A stretch of DNA of 64,000 bases from Allolobophora icterica (lineage: Eukaryota; Annelida; Clitellata; Crassiclitellata; Lumbricidae): the NCBI GenBank assembly GCA_963556255.1, contig OY744605.1, positions 2,915,187 to 2,979,186 on the forward strand, in the 5' to 3' direction. The translations under genes and the position numbers were made by a program. The stretch's first letter is position 1. Every line of letters begins with the position of its first letter. The notes below the pieces were generated by a model. It made no database searches and had not been told where the DNA came from. It saw nothing but the letters and a program-made list of their open reading frames with translations. Positions 34,815 through 43,350 of this stretch are shown piece after piece.

Positions 34815-37800
34815 ATGAAAGGGCTTAAAGGCATGAATGTCCATAATAAAATGGATACACGAGCCGATTTCATGAAATCGCTTAAAGGAATAAATGTCTA
34901 TAATAAAATGGACTATTCATCGAAGACTGTAAAAGAACTACAAAATATCGCTCGAGAGAGAGGTATGGTTGGTTATTCGAGACTGCGAAAAGCAGAACTC
35001 ATAGCATTCATGTCCCCCAAGTCTGCGAGCAACCTGCTAGACGCTCCGGTTCCGGACATTAAAGTTCCAACGCTTGTTCCAAGTAAGTATACGCCTCCGT
35101 CTGATACTTGGAAATCTTCTGTTAGTAATGTTTGGAATGAGATGAAGACTAAGGTTAGGTCCGTTATTAATTCTTTTGCGGATCAGTGGGTTAGTTCCAT
35201 TCCTCCAAAGGAAAAGAAAACCGTGAATGAAAGATTGGAATCGTTGAAGACGAAGGTTTCGAGTATTTTCAGTAAAATCAATAAAAACAAGTTCGAACTT
35301 CGAGAGACCGCAAAAGCTATTAAGGGTTTTACTAAGCGATACACGATCGATGGAAGCAGTGGAATCGATGGCACGTCTTTTCTCGATGCTGTAAGGCCCC
35401 AAGTAGTCAGTCTGCTAACGAAAAATCGTGGGGTAAAAGTTCAATTCAATCTTAATTGCGTAATGAAGAAAGTAGATATTAAATCTGGGGAAGAAGTAGA
35501 AGCCGAACCTAATTTTAAATCGAAGACCGATATCATTTTAGACGCAACCGATGTGAGTGAAATATATAGCAACGCAGTGGATAAAATTAAGGAGAGCATG
35601 GCAAGTTTTCAGATGAGAGGTAGTAATTGGCGGTTTAAAACCGTTATGAAGTTGGATATCGATACAGTGGTGTATAAGCCATTGAAAGGTAGTTCTTATA
35701 TTCCACTTCCCGAGTATTTAGCCAATAAAAAGGCTATTATTAACCTGAAAAACGACGACGATGAATGTTTCAAGTGGTGCGTTACTAGAGCGCTGAATCC
35801 AACGGAAGACAATCCGCATAGAATCACTAGAGATCTAAAAGAACAATCTAAGAAGCTCGATTGGAAAGGGATCGAATTCCCGGTTGCCGCCGACGTCAAT
35901 GTAATAAATAAGTTTGAGCGTAACAATAACGTTTACGTTAACGTATTCGGCTATGAAAAGGATGTATACCCATTATATATATCGAAGCATGAAAGCGATA
36001 TCTGCGTAGATCTACTGCTTATTTCCGACGGTGAAAAGAAGCATTATTGTTGGATCAAGAACTTTAATAGATTGATGGCAGCACGAACAGAAAAATCTGT
36101 AAATTCGATGCATTATTGTAAAAGATGTTTACTCGGCTATAGAAGCGTAGAAGCGCTTGCTAAGCATAACGAGTACTGTTCGCGGCAAGACGCCCAACGA
36201 ATAGTTCTTCCCGATCCAGGAACCATGTTAAGTTTTAAACATTATTTTAAATCGATGAGAGTGCCGTTTATAGTTTACGCTGATTTTGAATCTTTTATTA
36301 AACCTATCGATACGTGCCAACCAGATCCTAACACGTCTTACACCAATAAATATCAGAAGCATACACCCAGCTCGTTTTGTTATCACATAAAATGCTACGA
36401 CGACGGCGTTTATTCCCAAGAGCCAGCGAGATTTACGGCTGAAAACGAAGACGACGATGTCGCTCAGATATTCATAGATTCTCTTGTAGAAAATATAAAA
36501 GAAATATATAACCAGTTTAAATTCCCTAAGAATATGATATTCGGCAAAACTGAGAAGAAATGTTTCGATGAAGCTACTAACTGTCATATCTGCGGAGGAG
36601 AGTTAGGTGAAGATCGAGTTAGAGATCACTGTCATTTAAGCGGTAAATTCAGAGGCGCCGCTCATAACGGTTGTAATATAAACTACAAAATCCCCAAGTT
36701 TTTCCCTGTAGTATTCCATAATCTATCCGGATACGACAGCCATCTATTCGTGAAGAAATTGCGAGGCGAGAATGGTGAGAAAATTAACTGTATTCCTAAT
36801 AACGAAGAAAAGTATATATCGTTTAGCCGAGAGGTCGTAGTCGGTAACTTTGTAAATAAAGAGGGAAAAGAGATAACGGCCAAGCGCGAATTACGCTTCA
36901 TCGACAGTTTTAGATTCATGCCCTCGAGTCTCGACGCGTTATCGAAGAACCTTCGTAAAGAACAGTGTAAGAATTTAGGCGATTTCTTCGAAGGCGAGAA
37001 GTTAGATCTTTTGCTTAGAAAAGGTGTTTACGCGTACGATTACGTTGACGGCATTGAACGATTAAACGAGACCGAATTGCCTCCGAAGCATAAATTCTAT
37101 TCTAAACTGAATGATTCAGACATCAGCGATGAAGATTACGAGCACGCCAAAAATGTATGGAAAGTATTTCGTTGTAAAACGTTAAGAGAATATCACGACT
37201 TGTATAATCTTTCGGATGTTTTATTATTAGCCGATGTATTTGAAAACTTTAGAGACGTGTGCATCGAACATTATAGGCTCGATCCCGCATGGTATTACAC
37301 TTCACCCGGACTAGCATGGGACGCGGCGTTAAAGTTGACCGGTGTAGAGTTGGAATTGTTGAGCGACTACGATATGTTACTGATGATCAAACAAGGAATA
37401 AGAGGGGGAGTCAGCACGATTTCGAAACGATACGCGAAAGCGAACAACGAGTACATGGGAGAAGATTTCGATCGCAGCCAGCCTTCGGTATTCATTCCTT
37501 ACTTAGACGCGAATAACTTGTACGGATGGGCGATGAGCAAACCTCTACCAACTCATGGGTTTAAATGGATGAGCGATAACGAGCTGAATGATTGGAGAAG
37601 CATTATCGAACGAGATGGGGTGGGGTGCGTGTTAGAAGTCGATTTCGAGTACCCGAAAGAATTACACCACCTGCATAACGATTACCCTCTAGCTCCTGAG
37701 AGTATAAAACCTGCAGGATCGGATGTAACGAAACTAATTCCGAGTTTAAACGATAAAAAGAAGTACGTTGTTCATTACGGTAATTTAAAGTTGTACGAAA

Positions 37801-38714
37801 GTCTCGGTTTGAAGATAATGAAAATACATCGAGGGTTAATATTCGAAGAAAGCGCTTGGCTGAAAAAGTATATCGATTTGAATACGGAATTGCGAACGAG
37901 GGCTACTAACGATTTCGAGAAGGACTTTTTCAAGTTGATGAATAATAGCGTCTTCGGTAAGACTATGGAATGTATCGAGAATCGAGTTGACGTACGATTG
38001 GTGTGTGATGAGAAGGAAGCTACGAAGCTCGCGGCGAAACCTAATTACGACGGTCGAACTATTTTCGATGAAAATCTAATCGCCGTTCACATGAAAAAGA
38101 CCAAGTTGTTCTATAACAAGCCTATATATCTAGGAATGTGCATCTTAGACTCGAGCAAGATTTTAATCTATGATTTTCATTATAATTACATCAAGACTAA
38201 GTACGGAGATAGAGCAAAGTTACTTTTTACGGATACAGATTCTCTAGCTTATGAAATTAAGACTGAAGACTTCTACACCGATATAGCTCCTGACATTAGA
38301 AGCAGGTTCGACACGAGCGAGTACGCGAAAGATCATCCATCTGGCATCGAAACTGGTGTGAATAAGAAAGTTATCGGTATGTTTAAAGATGAGGCAGCGG
38401 GAAAACAGATCGAAGAATTCGTAGGTTTGAGGTCGAAGTTGTACTCGTACAGGATGTCTGGTGAAGACTATAAGAAATGTAAAGGCGTGAAAAAGAACGT
38501 GGTTAAGAAAACGATAACTCACGAAGATTACAAAGAGTGTGTGTTTACGAGAACAGAACAGTTAAGGAAAATGAATGTTATACGATCGTATCATCACGAT
38601 GTGTATACCGAAGAAGTAAATAAGGTCGCTCTTTCAGCCGATGATGACAAACGAGTGATATTGGAAGATGGTATACATACTTTAGCCTACGGACACTACT
38701 CGCTTCGTCAATAA
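34815..38714 (+). CDS. protein-primed DNA polymerase B (Polinton PolB)
   Basis: This 1299-residue enzyme should replicate the linear element from its ends by protein priming. Residues 33-66 form a SAP-like helix-extended-loop-helix (SSKTVKELQNIARERG). A C2H2-like finger lies at 435-457 and a CxxC...H/C zinc module at 590-620. Exonuclease motifs are at D490 (YADFE), D641 (NLSGYDSH) and about 793-805 (YHDLYNLSDVLLLAD). Polymerase motif A is at D898 (LDANNLYGWAM), motif B from K1040 (KLMNNSVFGKT) and motif C at D1140/D1142 (TDTDS). All catalytic acids are present, so it looks active. The first 19 residues are a near-copy of residues 20-38 (MKGLKG... / MKSLKG...), a 57-bp duplication, so translation could start at Met1 or Met20. 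It is followed 21 bp later by the protease gene. Confidence 0.97.
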   Translation: MKGLKGMNVHNKMDTRADFMKSLKGINVYNKMDYSSKTVKELQNIARERGMVGYSRLRKAELIAFMSPKSASNLLDAPVPDIKVPTLVPSKYTPPSDTWKSSVSNVWNEMKTKVRSVINSFADQWVSSIPPKEKKTVNERLESLKTKVSSIFSKINKNKFELRETAKAIKGFTKRYTIDGSSGIDGTSFLDAVRPQVVSLLTKNRGVKVQFNLNCVMKKVDIKSGEEVEAEPNFKSKTDIILDATDVSEIYSNAVDKIKESMASFQMRGSNWRFKTVMKLDIDTVVYKPLKGSSYIPLPEYLANKKAIINLKNDDDECFKWCVTRALNPTEDNPHRITRDLKEQSKKLDWKGIEFPVAADVNVINKFERNNNVYVNVFGYEKDVYPLYISKHESDICVDLLLISDGEKKHYCWIKNFNRLMAARTEKSVNSMHYCKRCLLGYRSVEALAKHNEYCSRQDAQRIVLPDPGTMLSFKHYFKSMRVPFIVYADFESFIKPIDTCQPDPNTSYTNKYQKHTPSSFCYHIKCYDDGVYSQEPARFTAENEDDDVAQIFIDSLVENIKEIYNQFKFPKNMIFGKTEKKCFDEATNCHICGGELGEDRVRDHCHLSGKFRGAAHNGCNINYKIPKFFPVVFHNLSGYDSHLFVKKLRGENGEKINCIPNNEEKYISFSREVVVGNFVNKEGKEITAKRELRFIDSFRFMPSSLDALSKNLRKEQCKNLGDFFEGEKLDLLLRKGVYAYDYVDGIERLNETELPPKHKFYSKLNDSDISDEDYEHAKNVWKVFRCKTLREYHDLYNLSDVLLLADVFENFRDVCIEHYRLDPAWYYTSPGLAWDAALKLTGVELELLSDYDMLLMIKQGIRGGVSTISKRYAKANNEYMGEDFDRSQPSVFIPYLDANNLYGWAMSKPLPTHGFKWMSDNELNDWRSIIERDGVGCVLEVDFEYPKELHHLHNDYPLAPESIKPAGSDVTKLIPSLNDKKKYVVHYGNLKLYESLGLKIMKIHRGLIFEESAWLKKYIDLNTELRTRATNDFEKDFFKLMNNSVFGKTMECIENRVDVRLVCDEKEATKLAAKPNYDGRTIFDENLIAVHMKKTKLFYNKPIYLGMCILDSSKILIYDFHYNYIKTKYGDRAKLLFTDTDSLAYEIKTEDFYTDIAPDIRSRFDTSEYAKDHPSGIETGVNKKVIGMFKDEAAGKQIEEFVGLRSKLYSYRMSGEDYKKCKGVKKNVVKKTITHEDYKECVFTRTEQLRKMNVIRSYHHDVYTEEVNKVALSADDDKRVILEDGIHTLAYGHYSLRQ

Positions 38715-38735
38715 GAGTATTAGTTGAATATTAAA

Positions 38736-39170
38736 ATGAGTTTTACAACTGTCAAAAACATCGATGTTGAAGGCGTAGTTCTTCCAAATCAACCGTTAAC
38801 GAATTTTGAATTATTGGATGCCGCGAAGAAGCTGAATATTCTGAATTTTAAAGGAGTTTTTCTACGAGACACCCTGCCGAAAAAACCTAAACAGAACGAA
38901 TGTGGGATTTTGAACTTAGACGATTCTAATGGGGTAGGCCACCACTGGGTCAGCTTTTTTAAGAACGGTAACGAGAAAATATATTTCGATAGTTACGGTC
39001 TCCCTCCTCCTACCGAACTATTAAAGTATTTACGGCGCCCAGTGTTATATAACAGCGAGCGAATACAGCCGGATAACGAAGTGTTTTGCGGTCATTTGTG
39101 TTTGTACGTGCTAAAGAAGGCGATGAACGACGGATGCGAAGTTCAAAAAATCATGAACGATTTACATTAA
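38736..39170 (+). CDS. adenain-like cysteine protease (Polinton PRO)
   Basis: The 144-residue protein resembles the maturation protease of adenoviruses (C5/Ulp1 fold), expected to process virion precursors. The catalytic residues are visible: His70 in GVGHHWVSFF, Asp85 in YFDSYGLPPP, oxyanion Gln111 in ERIQPDNEVF and nucleophile Cys118 in FCGHLC. The ATG at 38736 was chosen; the frame opens slightly earlier at a TTG. Upstream sequence GAATATTAAA just before ATG fits the A/T-rich start context of this element. It lies between PolB and the fibre-like gene on the same strand with gaps of 21 and 26 bp, consistent with compact viral organisation. Confidence 0.95.
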   Translation: MSFTTVKNIDVEGVVLPNQPLTNFELLDAAKKLNILNFKGVFLRDTLPKKPKQNECGILNLDDSNGVGHHWVSFFKNGNEKIYFDSYGLPPPTELLKYLRRPVLYNSERIQPDNEVFCGHLCLYVLKKAMNDGCEVQKIMNDLH

Positions 39171-39196
39171 ACTAATAACTAATCTTATTAAAAACA

Positions 39197-40234
39197 ATGC
39201 CAGTAGATAAATTTGGACATACAGATTCTGGATCTACGCAAAGAATAATTAGTGGAGGTGTTACGCTTAGTCAAGTAAATGCTGCTTTCCTTCGAATGGA
39301 TGGAGCAAACCCCGCGACTGGAAATTTAAATATGAGCGGTCACAGCATTAAAGGTCTACCTACAACGAACACTTCGGAAGCAGGAATGGATGAGGCTCTA
39401 AGTCGGGGGCAAGCCATAGATTTGTTAACGAATCGCGCCGATGTACCGTCCAACGATAATCTAAAAGTGTCTAAAACCGGTGATACTATGACTGGCGACC
39501 TATTCTTAAGCATCGGTAGGGATCTTAAGCGGGTGATGGGATGTAAGGATTTGGTTGGAAATAAAGTTTTTAATATATTGTTAGGAAATACGACGAATAA
39601 AATAGAAGGCCGATTAAACCAACCAATTATATTGCAATCGACGAACGGATTTAGTTTTAGAATAAATAATGAAACCGTCTTAGAGATGGTTAAGTCGATG
39701 GATGGCAATCCTCCGTCTAAAATAAACGTGCATAAGCCCATCTTTATGCATGGTGCGCACATTACAGGCCTACGCGATCCCAGCGGCGACGGCGATGCAG
39801 CGACCAAAAAATATGTTGATACGACCGCAGTCGGACCCGCGGTTAGCTTTTACACTTTAACTCAACAAGCCATAATCGCTAAAACTCTCACAAGAGTTTC
39901 TTTCGATAGTGTAAGATTCGAAACCGATAATGTCAGCAGTACGGGACTGACTCGTTTCACTCCCGGTAAAGCTGGATGCTATATCGTTACGACGTACATA
40001 GACTTTTGTGACACTAATAATACCGCTCATGGTAACGTCTACCTGTATAAAAACGGGGTATCGTACATGCAAATTGCAGGCGGAGGGGGTACGGGAGGTT
40101 CGTATAATAACGCAACCGGTAGTACTATAGTTGAGGTAATCGGTACCGAGTACCTCGAGATATTCGTTTATTCAACCATCGCTGTAAACATATTAGGTAG
40201 AGACTTTTCAGTGGCATTCTTACGAGGTCTGTAA
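39197..40234 (+). CDS. fibre-like protein: tail-fibre repeats plus C1q-like head
   Basis: A 345-residue protein. Residues 33-50 (RMDGANPATGNLNMSGHS) and 89-104 (KTGDTMTGDL) match the 'LDGxNxMTGxLNMxGxxI' pattern of phage and virus tail fibres. Residues 187-208 (HITGLRDPSGDGDAATKKYV) match the classic 'KITGLxDPxxDxDAATKKYVD' repeat. Residues ~215-345 are a Gly- and Asn-rich beta domain with C1q/TNF-like features (FTPGKAGCYIV, NVYLYKNG, ending VAFLRGL). Such proteins are normally trimers, with the shaft N-terminal and the receptor-binding head C-terminal. I infer a virion attachment spike. It is not one of the universal Polinton genes. It is convergent with the SAP/NUMOD gene, separated by a 13-bp-stem palindrome. 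Confidence 0.75.
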   Translation: MPVDKFGHTDSGSTQRIISGGVTLSQVNAAFLRMDGANPATGNLNMSGHSIKGLPTTNTSEAGMDEALSRGQAIDLLTNRADVPSNDNLKVSKTGDTMTGDLFLSIGRDLKRVMGCKDLVGNKVFNILLGNTTNKIEGRLNQPIILQSTNGFSFRINNETVLEMVKSMDGNPPSKINVHKPIFMHGAHITGLRDPSGDGDAATKKYVDTTAVGPAVSFYTLTQQAIIAKTLTRVSFDSVRFETDNVSSTGLTRFTPGKAGCYIVTTYIDFCDTNNTAHGNVYLYKNGVSYMQIAGGGGTGGSYNNATGSTIVEVIGTEYLEIFVYSTIAVNILGRDFSVAFLRGL

Positions 40235-40243
40235 TTTTAACTG

Positions 40244-40281
40244 TAGAAACCTATCGCGTGTATACAAACGATAGGTTTCTA
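40244..40281. terminator. palindrome between convergent genes
   Basis: TAGAAACCTATCG (40244-40256), a 12-nt loop, and CGATAGGTTTCTA (40269-40281) form a perfect 13-bp stem 10 bp after the fibre stop codon and 20 bp after the SAP/NUMOD stop on the other strand. It probably marks transcript ends for both genes, like the 3'-end hairpins of mimiviruses and virophages (inference). Confidence 0.6.
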
Positions 40282-40301
40282 AAAATGTAGAAATCTTATC
40301 A

Positions 40302-40787
40302 TTATCGAGAAGACTCTTCGCTTGGGTGTGCAACTGCATCGATAGTTTCATCGTATGCTCTCGAAGTCTCTTTATCGATCTCACAGATTCCATCGTACAC
40401 CGTAATTTCGTATCTGTTTCTCCATACTTTTCCGTTATAATACGATATTAAACGGGCGTTTTCTCTATGAGCTTTAGCCGCTTTGTGCATCGATGAATAC
40501 TCGATGGTCTCACCTGTTTCCAAGTCAAAAATAACGACTCGTTTCGGGTTGTTTCTGATACCTTTCAATCTATCGTATCTACCATCGTCATTATATTCTT
40601 TTCGACGATCTTTCCAATATTCTTTCAGATATTCTTTTCTCGTTAATTTCGGTTTACCTACCAGGGAGTTGTCCGCGGGAATCAATCCTTTCTCGATCAG
40701 CAGCTCTACCAATTCCGGTTTGTTGAGATGAGTGACACCTTTAATATTATTCTCTTTCGCTAACTTGTGTAATTCTGGCAGCTTCAT
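40302..40787 (-). CDS. SAP-like plus NUMOD-like DNA-binding protein
   Basis: The preferred start is the ATG at 40787, directly preceded on the minus strand by ATATATAAA; the frame also opens 13 codons earlier. The first ~37 residues (MKLPELHKLAKENNIKGVTH...) are a SAP/Rho-N-like helix pair, similar to that at the N-terminus of the element's PolB. The middle is very basic (RKEYLKEYWKDRRKEYNDD). The C-terminal part (VVIFDLETGETIEYSSMHKA... RYEITVY) resembles NUMOD modules, small helix-turn-helix domains usually attached to homing endonucleases. No nuclease motif (HNH or GIY-YIG) is visible. A DNA-binding regulator or remnant of a homing-type gene is likely. Not a core Polinton gene. Confidence 0.6.
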   Translation of the reverse strand: MKLPELHKLAKENNIKGVTHLNKPELVELLIEKGLIPADNSLVGKPKLTRKEYLKEYWKDRRKEYNDDGRYDRLKGIRNNPKRVVIFDLETGETIEYSSMHKAAKAHRENARLISYYNGKVWRNRYEITVYDGICEIDKETSRAYDETIDAVAHPSEESSR

Positions 40788-40841
40788 TTTATATATTACA
40801 AGAGTGTCTTTAAACATGAAATACATTTTTCATACAGACGA

Positions 40842-42137
40842 TTAGTACACTACGCTCATTTTCTGTCCATCTGACTGGAAGTTTAGCAACTTATCCGAAA
40901 TTATAACCGCGTAACCTTGGGTATCAGCTGGAACCTGAGCGTTGAAAGTAGCTTTGATTTGGATATCGACGACCGACGATTTCAGTCTTTCCGATTGTTT
41001 ACTAACATCGAAAACTATGAGCGGATATAGCTCTTTGTAATCGGCTGGAGTGATGTTGCTTTGCGTAATCAACGGATCCATTCCGTAGAACTTTTCGCTG
41101 AACGACGCCGCGTCTCTATAAGCTCTCGAAAATTTCTGGTTGGGAAACGATAGGTCGTAGTCGACCGCTGGATATCTCTCTTGATTCATCATGACGTACA
41201 TGTTTTTGAGGTTGCAATGATCGAAAATCGAGGGGTTATGTTCTTGGTTGCCGTCGCTTCGAGCGGTTTGAAATCCTACGACTATCCACCTAGGTTTTTC
41301 CGGAGCCGTCTTGACGCTAAGACGCCAGCTAAAAGTATTCGATTGAGGAACCCCTATTGTATCGCATTGACGAGCTCGATACGCGACTGGTACCGATGCT
41401 TTCGATTCGATAGTTTTGTACAATTGCATCTTCTCCATATCCGCCGGAGTAACGTGCGGCATAAACCACGAGATTTTCACGAGGTCGACTTTTCCAGCAT
41501 CCGCGGTAGCGTGTCTAAAAATAGCGTCGTCATCCGATTTGCGAACCATCGTTAGCGTGTGCTTAAAACCGTACACTATTTTATCGTAATCTTCGCAGAA
41601 TCCGAAAATATGTTTAAGGGGCACGACGAAACTAAACGTTCCCCTAGTCGTTGGTTTTTGAATAAGATACCCTTGACGAGTCGCGAAACCTGCATTATCC
41701 GCTATAACCGCGGTTGCCGCAGTATCTTTGCACCATAATTGATTAAGACCTTGCGCTTTAGCGAAGTCGTCCGGATATTTAAGCAAACCAAGCATCGTAG
41801 TTGCTTGTCCCGGGTGAAATACCGTTTCGATATCTTGATTCGATAGGGAATACGCGATTTGGCTGAAAAGATGCAAGAGTCCGTTGTTTGCGAGGGTCGC
41901 GGCGTCACCATTAGCGTACGCGGTATTCATTCCATCTCCTTTGACTAACCTACCTTCGAATAGCAAGTAAGATTCGGCGGGATGGCAAAATAGATCTTGA
42001 GTTTCGATATTTATACGAATCTCACCGGGTGTGTTAAAACCCGTTCTCGCTGCCGGTTCGTATTCATGCCATTCGTATTTTTCGATTCCTTCGTCGACCT
42101 CTGTGGGTGCCGTAATGTTTAGAATATTCGAGTGCAT
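40842..42137 (-). CDS. major capsid protein, double jelly-roll (Polinton PY/MCP)
   Basis: A 431-residue protein with the conserved N-terminal pattern of Polinton/adintovirus hexon-type capsid proteins: GEIRINIETQDLFCHPAESY, then LLFEGRLVK, LLHLFSQIAYSLSNQDIE and GLLKYPDDFAKAQGLNQLW. The double jelly-roll fold forms trimeric capsomers of an icosahedral shell. The frame is intact with no internal stop. Its neighbours are the SAP/NUMOD gene downstream and the small basic virion-type gene upstream, all on the minus strand. Assignment rests on remembered family patterns; a structure prediction would settle it. Confidence 0.9.
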   Translation of the reverse strand: MHSNILNITAPTEVDEGIEKYEWHEYEPAARTGFNTPGEIRINIETQDLFCHPAESYLLFEGRLVKGDGMNTAYANGDAATLANNGLLHLFSQIAYSLSNQDIETVFHPGQATTMLGLLKYPDDFAKAQGLNQLWCKDTAATAVIADNAGFATRQGYLIQKPTTRGTFSFVVPLKHIFGFCEDYDKIVYGFKHTLTMVRKSDDDAIFRHATADAGKVDLVKISWFMPHVTPADMEKMQLYKTIESKASVPVAYRARQCDTIGVPQSNTFSWRLSVKTAPEKPRWIVVGFQTARSDGNQEHNPSIFDHCNLKNMYVMMNQERYPAVDYDLSFPNQKFSRAYRDAASFSEKFYGMDPLITQSNITPADYKELYPLIVFDVSKQSERLKSSVVDIQIKATFNAQVPADTQGYAVIISDKLLNFQSDGQKMSVVY

Positions 42138-42166
42138 TTTAATTACTAAAGATTATTTATTTAAAC

Positions 42167-42637
42167 TCACGCGAATTTTAATCCCGCTCCGTTTTTGTTG
42201 AGACCACGCACTAGATCTCGAATGGACACGGCATTCGAAGAAGGCCTGTTAAGTCCGTCACCGGCTAGTATCTTATTAATATCAGTAGTTCCTACATCGT
42301 TATCGATTAGCCGTGCTAAGATAGCCGCATTCTCTTGCGTAAGCGCTGGTATCGTTTCGACTGCGTGCGGCTTCGGAACCGATGATGTTAAGAGTTTAGC
42401 CGCGGATTTATCCATCAATCGTTTACCAACCTCTACGGTGGTATTCTTTCCAACTTCTAGCGCCTTTTTAGCCAACTCTCTCGCGGCGTCTTTACCCGCG
42501 CTAAGGGTGGACGATGCGACTCGTTTACCGACATCCGAAGTGAAGAGCTTCTTAAAAACTCCCGTAATAGTATCCATTATTCCCGCTCCTCCTATAACGT
42601 GTTTTCTCTTAATTCTTCTATTAGCGACGACGAGCAT
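42167..42637 (-). CDS. small basic, probably virion, protein next to MCP
   Basis: 156 residues. It starts with a strongly basic stretch (NRRIKRKHVIGGAG) followed by an amphipathic helix (MDTITGVFKKLFTSDVGKRV), then Ala/Lys-rich helix, and ends with IRDLVRGLNKNGAGLKFA. VIGG-A/IGGAG at residues 14-19 resembles adenain cleavage sites, so the basic leader could be removed during maturation, as in adenovirus core or pVI-type proteins. That comparison is by arrangement, not clear homology. Upstream lies copy 1 of a 29-bp repeat (42639-42667). Confidence 0.6.
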   Translation of the reverse strand: MLVVANRRIKRKHVIGGAGIMDTITGVFKKLFTSDVGKRVASSTLSAGKDAARELAKKALEVGKNTTVEVGKRLMDKSAAKLLTSSVPKPHAVETIPALTQENAAILARLIDNDVGTTDINKILAGDGLNRPSSNAVSIRDLVRGLNKNGAGLKFA

Positions 42638-42638
42638 G

Positions 42639-42667
42639 TTTTATAATCGCAATATTAAGTTTTTATA
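42639..42667. repeat. 29-bp direct repeat, copy 1
   Basis: TTTTATAATCGCAATATTAA plus GTTTTTATA. It matches 43322-43350 at 28 of 29 positions. The two copies bracket the acidic-repeat gene. Confidence 0.9.
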
Positions 42668-42751
42668 TCCAGAACTGGATTGTTCGATGTTAGAATTACG
42701 AATGTTTATTTATATTCTCCTGTTAATATAAAAACAACACGAAAATATAAA

Positions 42752-43261
42752 ATGGATTCCTACGAAGAATATGTTGAAAAATCGGCCGGCTCATTTTTAA
42801 CTCTGGCTTCTAATAACGCAAAGATTATATCCCTTTTTATTTCCGAAGTGAAAGACGCTTGTAGTGAATTCATAACCGACGTTTTCGACCTAGTCGGAGA
42901 CGCTTCAGAATGTAGCGAGTATAGCGACAGCGAGTATAGCGACAGCGAGTGTAGCGACAGCGAGTGTAGCGACAGCGAGTATAGCGACAGCGAGTGTAGC
43001 GACAGCGAGTGTAGCGATTGCCACTACATTAAAGTAGTCTCTAACGTGGAGAATAATACTGAAGAGACTACGAGTTTGTTCTCGGATTATGGCTCGGATG
43101 AGCTTACTAAAAAGATCGTTGCTAATGAATTCGAGTCGATCATTCACGACCTTAAGAACAAGCTAAATAGCTTGGAAAAGAGGTATCTCACGGCGAAGCT
43201 TGCGTTCCATAACCGTATGAATGATGAAATGGAGATCTTTACGACAACGACATATGTGTAA
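42752..43261 (+). CDS. acidic Ser-Asp repeat protein (accessory, unknown)
   Basis: A 169-residue protein starting at ATG 42752, preceded by AAAATATAAA. Residues ~54-85 are seven or eight repeats of SDSE(C/Y), encoded by a 15-bp minisatellite GAGTGTAGCGACAGC. Serines in the SDSE context are classical casein-kinase-2 targets (general knowledge). The C-terminal third (FESIIHDLKNKLNSLEKRYL) is helical, possibly coiled-coil. I recognise no family. It is the only plus-strand gene inside the minus-strand capsid block and is bracketed by a 29-bp direct repeat, suggesting a late gain. Confidence 0.65.
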   Translation: MDSYEEYVEKSAGSFLTLASNNAKIISLFISEVKDACSEFITDVFDLVGDASECSEYSDSEYSDSECSDSECSDSEYSDSECSDSECSDCHYIKVVSNVENNTEETTSLFSDYGSDELTKKIVANEFESIIHDLKNKLNSLEKRYLTAKLAFHNRMNDEMEIFTTTTYV

Positions 43262-43266
43262 ACGAT

Positions 43267-43294
43267 ATTCTGTAACTAAAGCGAGTTACAGAAT
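43267..43294. terminator. palindrome after the acidic-repeat gene
   Basis: ATTCTGTAACT (43267-43277), 6-nt loop, AGTTACAGAAT (43284-43294): a perfect 11-bp stem 5 bp after the TAA and 30 bp from the convergent stop codon at 43324. Second case of a hairpin between convergent genes in this element. Confidence 0.6.
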
Positions 43295-43321
43295 CACACG
43301 ACCCTAACTCTTCAAAGTTTT

Positions 43322-43350
43322 TTTTATAATCGCAACATTAAGTTTTTATA
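43322..43350. repeat. 29-bp direct repeat, copy 2
   Basis: TTTTATAATCGCAACATTAA plus GTTTTTATA. It overlaps the last codons (…YKNLMLRL-stop) of the minus-strand gene, so this is the ancestral location. Copy 1 at 42639-42667 is upstream of the next gene. Confidence 0.9.

Noticed and set aside
36228..36587. Minus-strand ORFs inside the PolB, capsid and other Polinton genes
   Set aside because: They overlap proteins with clear conserved motifs on the other strand and show no domain of their own.
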